From CAYTAP01 sp964435775 (lineage in GTDB: Bacteria; Planctomycetota; Phycisphaerae; Tepidisphaerales; Tepidisphaeraceae): a stretch of 12,012 nt of DNA. The translations under genes were made by a program, and so were the position numbers. Under the pieces are notes generated by a model. The model had not been told where the DNA came from, did not search any database, and was given only the letters and a program-made list of their open reading frames with translations. Below are positions 8,663-12,012 of this stretch, piece after piece; position 1 is the first letter of the stretch, and the number at the start of each line of letters is the position of its first letter. Where the stretch lies: assembly GCA_964435775.1 (NCBI GenBank), contig CAYTAP010000116.1:1-12012 (forward strand), given 5' to 3'.

Positions 8663-9796
8663 TTACGCCTCCGCCGCGACGGCTTCGGATGATTCCGCGT
8701 CATCCTTGCCGCTCGACACTGCATCCAAACCCTTCGCCGCCAGAACTCCCTGGCGAATCTCGGCAGCCAGGTCGGGATTGTCTTGCAGAAACTGCTTGGA
8801 ATTCTCACGCCCCTGCCCAAGCCGGGTCTGGCCGTAGTTGTACCAGGCGCCGCTTTTTTCGACGACGTTGGTCAGCGCGGCCAAGTCGAGCAGATCACCC
8901 TCGTAGCTGATCCCACGGTCATACATGATGTCGAACTCGGCGTCGCGGAACGGGGGGGCGACCTTGTTCTTCACAACGCGGGCGCGGGTCCGCGCTCCGA
9001 TGGCGACGTCACCCTCCTTGATCGTCTGGGTTCGGCGGACATCAATACGGACGGAGGCGTAAAACTTCAGCGCCCGCCCGCCGGGCGTTGTTTCGGGATT
9101 GCCGAACATCACGCCGATTTTTTCGCGGATCTGGTTGATGAAGATGACCGTGCATTTGCTCTTGGCGATGGCGCCGGTGAGCTTGCGCAGCGCCTGGCTC
9201 ATGAGCCGGGCCTGCAAGCCAACGTGCGAATCCCCCATTTCACCTTCGATTTCCGCACGCGGGATCAGCGCGGCCACCGAGTCAATGACGATGACATCGA
9301 CCGCGTTGGAACGCACGAGAAGCTCACAGATTTCGAGCCCCTGCTCGCCGGTGTCGGGCTGGGAGACCAGCAGATCATCGAGCTTGACGCCCAGCCGCTT
9401 GGCCCAGGAGGGGTCGAGGGCATGCTCGGCGTCGATGAACGCGGCGACGCCACCGGCCTTTTGTGCCCCGGCGACCACATGCAGACAGAGCGTGGTCTTG
9501 CCGCTCGATTCCGGGCCGAAAATCTCGAGGACACGGCCGCGGGGCACGCCGGAGCCGCCGAGCGCGATGTCAAGGCTCAGGCTGCCGGTGGGGATGCCAT
9601 CCAAGGTGGGTTTGACGTCGCCATCAAGCTTCATCACCGAGCCTTTGCCGAATTGCTTTTCGATCTGCTGCACCGCCCGTGACAGCGCCGAATCACGCGC
9701 CGGATCGCGCGCCACGTCGCCGTCGGTGCGCTCGGCGCGATAATCCTTGAGATCCCGATTGTTCTTGCCCGATCCCTTGTCCGAAGACTTGGCCAT
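8663..9796 (-). CDS. recA: Recombinase RecA
   Basis: The 377-residue DNA strand-exchange ATPase also serves as the SOS co-protease. Visible are Walker A GPESSGKT (94-101), the catalytic glutamate in IDAEHALD (E124), the Walker B strand VDVIVID (166-172), loop L1 around IEGEMGDSHVG, loop L2 EKIGVMFGNPETTPGG (225-240) and the conserved VVKNKVAPPFRDAEFDI. An N-terminal extension of about 30 charged residues (MAKSSDKGSGKNNRDLKDYR onward) precedes the usual DSALSRAVQQIEKQFGKGS. The acidic tail ends DDAESSEAVAAEA. The start is fixed by AGGAG six nt upstream. A promoter with a LexA-like direct repeat lies about 210 nt upstream. Intact and typical; it stands alone between adk and tRNA-Lys. Confidence 0.98.
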   Translation of the reverse strand: MAKSSDKGSGKNNRDLKDYRAERTDGDVARDPARDSALSRAVQQIEKQFGKGSVMKLDGDVKPTLDGIPTGSLSLDIALGGSGVPRGRVLEIFGPESSGKTTLCLHVVAGAQKAGGVAAFIDAEHALDPSWAKRLGVKLDDLLVSQPDTGEQGLEICELLVRSNAVDVIVIDSVAALIPRAEIEGEMGDSHVGLQARLMSQALRKLTGAIAKSKCTVIFINQIREKIGVMFGNPETTPGGRALKFYASVRIDVRRTQTIKEGDVAIGARTRARVVKNKVAPPFRDAEFDIMYDRGISYEGDLLDLAALTNVVEKSGAWYNYGQTRLGQGRENSKQFLQDNPDLAAEIRQGVLAAKGLDAVSSGKDDAESSEAVAAEA

Positions 9797-10002
9797 GACA
9801 TGCTCCTGTTCCGCCGGGTATGTTGGTCAGCCGGCGAATGGCGGTGGCTCCCATATGGATGGGAAGCGCTCCGCGATGGTTGGTGACTTGGGTGCGGGCC
9901 GACACCATGTGCCGGCAACCGCCGCCGCCAGTGGATCGCGGGAGTATCCCGAATCGCACCGCCGGCCACCGAACTCGACGGCAAGTCACCAGGGCCGTCC
10001 CT
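9797..10002 (-). other. Long recA leader
   Basis: If transcription starts near 10017, recA has a leader of about 220 nt. It contains AGGAG (9803-9807, spacer 6 nt), which fixes the start, and a small hairpin TCCCAT/ATGGGA (9849-9864, loop 4). An open frame crosses it but has no ribosome site or homology and continues out of frame into recA. I recognise no riboswitch or attenuator. Confidence 0.4.
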
Positions 10003-10017
10003 GTTCAGTGTTTGTTC
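10003..10017 (-). promoter_or_regulatory. Candidate LexA/SOS operator of recA (GTTC-N7-GTTC)
   Basis: On the plus strand GTTC (10003-10006) and GTTC (10014-10017) are separated by exactly 7 nt (AGTGTTT). GTTC-N7-GTTC is the direct-repeat LexA box described for alphaproteobacteria. It covers the start site predicted from the promoter boxes at 10024-10052, where a repressor would block transcription. Site identity is inferred; no lexA gene is in the window. Confidence 0.45.
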
Positions 10018-10023
10018 GGGGTC

Positions 10024-10052
10024 ATCCTAGCTATCTTTCGGCTGGTTGGCCA
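10024..10052 (-). promoter_or_regulatory. Candidate recA promoter
   Basis: Read on the minus strand, TGGCCA (10052-10047, 4/6) and TAGGAT (10029-10024, 4/6) are 17 nt apart, and A/T tracts (10056-10084) directly upstream could act as an UP element. The predicted start near 10017 falls on the GTTC-N7-GTTC repeat. Individual boxes are weak; the arrangement is the support. Confidence 0.4.
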
Positions 10053-10090
10053 GAGAAAAAAAAGTGAAAGTAAATATTTTTTTTCTGGCC
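10048..10090. repeat. A/T-tract inverted repeat upstream of recA
   Basis: GGCCAGAGAAAAAAAA (10048-10063) pairs with TTTTTTTTCTGGCC (10077-10090) with one bulged G at 10055, leaving a 13-nt loop. It overlaps the recA -35 candidate and supplies phased A/T tracts. Unlike an intrinsic terminator, the T-run is inside the stem. It ends four bases before hairpin copy B. Confidence 0.7.
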
Positions 10091-10094
10091 TGAA

Positions 10095-10158
10095 GAGCCG
10101 CGTACGAAGCAAGCGGTTTGCACGCCCACGGGGCAACCGCTGATTTCGTGTGCGGCTC
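10095..10158. repeat. Palindromic hairpin, copy B of the dispersed repeat
   Basis: Left arm 10095-10118 (starting GAGCCGCGTACGAAGC) pairs with right arm 10135-10158. As RNA, 22 of 24 positions pair: 19 Watson-Crick and 3 G-U; two mismatch. It matches copy A at 7034-7104 in arm sequence (GAGCCGC, ACG, AAGCG), in TTGC at the start of the loop and in loop length counted from AAGCG to CGCT (21 against 22 nt). It lies between the recA promoter and tRNA-Lys, not at a gene 3' end. Confidence 0.8.
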
Positions 10159-10210
10159 ACTTGCTTATATGTGGTGTCGCGCCCACGCATCGCGCAATCG
10201 ATCAGCCAAC

Positions 10211-10239
10211 TTGTCGATGCCACATGGTTCGGATATTCT
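10211..10239 (+). promoter_or_regulatory. Candidate promoter of tRNA-Lys
   Basis: TTGTCG (10211-10216, 4/6) and TATTCT (10234-10239, 4/6) are separated by 17 nt. A start about 7 nt further on would give a 5' leader of roughly 5 nt before the mature tRNA at 10251. It is supported by spacing and position only. Confidence 0.45.
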
Positions 10240-10250
10240 CCCGGAATCGG

Positions 10251-10323
10251 GGGTCGGTAACTCAGTTGGTAGAGTAGCGGCCTTTTAAGCCGCGAGTCGT
10301 GGGTTCGAGTCCCACCCGACCCA
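10251..10323 (+). tRNA. tRNA-Lys (anticodon UUU)
   Basis: The full cloverleaf is visible. The acceptor stem GGGTCGG (10251-10257) pairs with CCGACCC (10316-10322), with discriminator A at 10323. The D-stem is ACTC/GAGT. The anticodon stem GCGGC/GCCGC encloses loop CTTTTAA with anticodon TTT at 10284-10286. The T-arm is GTGGG-TTCGAGT-CCCAC. The 3' CCA is not encoded (TTG follows), so it must be added by tRNA nucleotidyltransferase. All stems are fully paired. It reads AAA and AAG lysine codons. No integrase or duplicated 3' end nearby suggests use as an attachment site. Confidence 0.98.
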
Positions 10324-10490
10324 TTGGCGGCCGCCGCGTATTTTTCGAATCGGCGCATCGGTTCCGCTCGCACATCAGCCCGCCAACATTCGCAACAGAA
10401 CGCAAGGTTTTGTAAATTTATCATTGCCCGTCCCGAATCATTGACGTTCAATGGAGCGTGTCACGGGTCCATCTCGCGGAGCGGCGTGGG
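10324..10490 (+). other. Spacer between tRNA-Lys and the AsmA-like gene
   Basis: The GC palindrome GGCGGCCGCC (10326-10335), followed shortly by TATTTTT, may end the tRNA transcript, but its stem is very short. TATCAT (10419-10424) is a 5/6 -10 candidate for the next gene with no good -35 box. Nothing else is recognisable. Confidence 0.3.
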
Positions 10491-12012
10491 ATGAAGCGTC
10501 TGGCGTTCATAATCGCATGCGTGGCATTGCTGCTGCTGGTGCTGGGCGGCATGGCTGTTTTCTGGCTGGTACGAAGCGCCGGGCAGCGGGGAACCACCAC
10601 CGTCGAAAGCTGGGTCGGGCGAGAGATTCAAGGCATCTGCAACGACTACCTCAAACCGCATCTCACGTTCACGGACCTCGACTACCAATATCCCGGAACG
10701 GTCCATCTTAAAAACCTCCGGCTGACGGCTTCCGATCCCGAGCACCCCGGCCGATCCATCGACATCCTGGGCGCGCAACAGGCGACGGTGGAACTGGCCG
10801 AGATTCCCCGCGTGGGTCAACCGATCAAAATCGAGCGGATCATCCTCGATCATCCGCTGGTGCAGGTCATCGCGCTGCCCGGCGGGTCACGGCAATTCGT
10901 TGGTTTTTCAGACCTGCTTCAAGCATCAGACTCGAACCAATCACGAAATGGCGGACGCAAGCTCAACGATGTGTTTCAAATGCGGCAGGTTGAGCTCATC
11001 GCCGGGCGAATTGTTTATGATCCCCGGCTTGCCGACCAGCCTCCGATGGAACTGGACGACATCAACACGCGGTTGGACATCTCCCCGGCTGCCGATGGAT
11101 GGTACACGCTCCAGACAACATTCGAGCGAAAGCCCATTGTGCGATTGACCGTCGCGGGTCAGCTCAATCTGGATTCCTTCAACGTCAGGGGACTCGCGCT
11201 GAACCTCAAATCCGCACTGGACCCGCGGAATATCCAGTATTTACCCCCCGAGCTTCAGGAAATCCTGCGCAAGCACGCGGTGCGCGGCAACCTGTCACTT
11301 TCCTTGAGCGGCGAGCTGCCGGTCTTTGACTATGCCAAGGGAAAACTGAAAGCCGATCTTCATCTGGATCAATGCCGCTTGTCGGCCGGGGACTATGACC
11401 TGAAGGTGGACTCGCTTGCGCTCAATGCGGCGCTCGCCGATGGGAAAGTGACTCTGAACGAGATGCTCCTTCGCGCCCTGGGCGGACAGGCGCGGCTGAC
11501 CGGCTCGATGGCATTGGATCAACCGTTGACCACACAGCTTCACCTGTCGGCTGTGGACATGCAGTTGGAAGGGATGCTCCCCCACCATCCCGGCGAAGCG
11601 CCGGCGGCGAGCGGACTGGTGTCTCTCAAGCTTTTTGCCGGTTTCCCGATGACAGCGCTGCTTGCAGCGCTCAACTCCCCTCCCGCGTCGCCTAAGGCAT
11701 CCATCACCGGCGTCATGCCGTCATTGCCCCGCTACTGGGGGATGGGGTCCATCGAATTGTCCGACGGCCGACTCATGGATCTTCCGGCGTTGCGGGACAT
11801 CACGCGCGCGATCAATGCCAAACATGAGGACACGCCGGAAGATCACGGCCGGGTGGACTTCACGCTCCGCAACAATGAGGTGGTGTGCGGCCGAATCGAG
11901 GTCTTCGCGTCCTGGTATGCCCTGCGCGGCAATGGGACGATCACGCTGGACCAGCGGCTGGACCTGACACTCAACGGCGGACCCTTGGAGAAAATGGAGT
12001 CGGTGCTCGGCA
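10491..12012 (+). CDS. AsmA-like membrane-anchored protein (partial, runs off the end)
   Basis: 507 codons are open to the window edge without a stop. The start ATG has GGAG (10478-10481) 9 nt upstream. Residues 4-27 (LAFIIACVALLLLVLGG onward) form one transmembrane segment after MKR, with the remainder presumably periplasmic. The rest is beta-rich with repeated 'G.L.L...' strands: VHLKNLRLTASDPEHPG, VELAEIPRVGQPIKIERI and LRALGGQARLTGSMALDQ. Near the edge GNGTITLDQRLDLTLNG and GPLEKMESVLG match the AsmA-like C-terminal region. AsmA/TamB-type proteins form elongated beta grooves spanning the periplasm and are linked to lipid transport to the outer membrane. Family assignment is by pattern, not by search, and the exact subfamily is open. 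Confidence 0.75.
   Translation, partial: MKRLAFIIACVALLLLVLGGMAVFWLVRSAGQRGTTTVESWVGREIQGICNDYLKPHLTFTDLDYQYPGTVHLKNLRLTASDPEHPGRSIDILGAQQATVELAEIPRVGQPIKIERIILDHPLVQVIALPGGSRQFVGFSDLLQASDSNQSRNGGRKLNDVFQMRQVELIAGRIVYDPRLADQPPMELDDINTRLDISPAADGWYTLQTTFERKPIVRLTVAGQLNLDSFNVRGLALNLKSALDPRNIQYLPPELQEILRKHAVRGNLSLSLSGELPVFDYAKGKLKADLHLDQCRLSAGDYDLKVDSLALNAALADGKVTLNEMLLRALGGQARLTGSMALDQPLTTQLHLSAVDMQLEGMLPHHPGEAPAASGLVSLKLFAGFPMTALLAALNSPPASPKASITGVMPSLPRYWGMGSIELSDGRLMDLPALRDITRAINAKHEDTPEDHGRVDFTLRNNEVVCGRIEVFASWYALRGNGTITLDQRLDLTLNGGPLEKMESVLG

Noticed and set aside
8783..9682. 299-codon plus-strand frame
   Set aside because: Antisense to recA, caused by GC-rich third positions; no ribosome site or family resemblance.
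9693..9989. Small protein encoded in the recA leader (98 codons, minus strand)
   Set aside because: It runs out of frame through the recA start, has no ribosome site, and its composition is that of a GC-rich shadow frame.
10001..10020. E. coli-type (CTGT-N8-ACAG) or Gram-positive (GAAC-N4-GTTC) SOS palindrome at recA
   Set aside because: Only the first half CTGT matches and the expected inverted half is absent; the visible symmetry is a direct repeat.
10251..10323. tRNA-Lys as an integration (att) site of a mobile island
   Set aside because: No integrase, no duplicated tRNA 3' end and no foreign-looking genes follow; the next gene is AsmA-like.
10005..10451. 148-codon minus-strand frame containing GGTRTHDSRLKRPLLYQLSYRPP
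   Set aside because: This is the antisense of tRNA-Lys, a well-known spurious 'protein' pattern. It also covers the hairpins and the recA promoter.

Overview
The window looks like chromosomal DNA from a planctomycete (Planctomycetota). It is GC-rich. The best taxonomic clue is the secreted protein at 2327-4573, whose N-terminus carries SLENRCLLSA, the 'LEPR-XLL'-type export motif seen mostly in planctomycetes. The adenylate-kinase-like protein (DGIPRN motif, very short LID) and the small-protein/PIN pair also resemble planctomycete families as I remember them. No database search was possible, so genus and class are not assigned.

Layout, left to right. (1) Bases 2-85 are the tail of an unidentified gene. 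(2) A two-gene plus-strand unit follows: a diverged PurM-like (AIR synthase superfamily) protein, possibly on a leaderless mRNA, then a Gfo/Idh/MocA sugar dehydrogenase 4 nt later. The dehydrogenase is cut by a 10-N assembly gap across which the frame changes. (3) Converging on it, with stop codons overlapping, is a large secreted protein: CAP domain, SdrD-B/carboxypeptidase-regulatory-like domain, Calx-beta domain and a six-repeat FG-GAP beta-propeller. (4) After a 393-nt divergent spacer comes acs, a full-length acetyl-CoA synthetase with a strong Shine-Dalgarno. (5) Downstream is a near-perfect 25-bp hairpin, then a minus-strand antitoxin-like/PIN-toxin (VapC-type) pair. (6) Divergent from that pair is a short-LID adenylate kinase. 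(7) The adk/recA convergent spacer carries two GC-rich hairpins, followed by recA on the minus strand. (8) Upstream of recA lie a long leader, a perfect GTTC-N7-GTTC direct repeat placed over the predicted transcription start, a promoter candidate, an A/T-tract inverted repeat and a second copy of the hairpin found after acs. (9) tRNA-Lys(UUU) follows with its own promoter candidate, then an AsmA-like membrane-anchored protein running off the right end.

Most of the window is housekeeping (acetate activation, nucleotide balance, recombination/SOS, tRNA) with a few accessory genes. I see no phage, transposon, CRISPR array or defence island. The most interesting signals are non-coding: a dispersed 63-64 nt hairpin family present twice, and a recA control region whose operator candidate matches the alphaproteobacterial LexA box. 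The main protein-level curiosities are a PurM-like enzyme with several signature substitutions and the four-domain secreted propeller protein.
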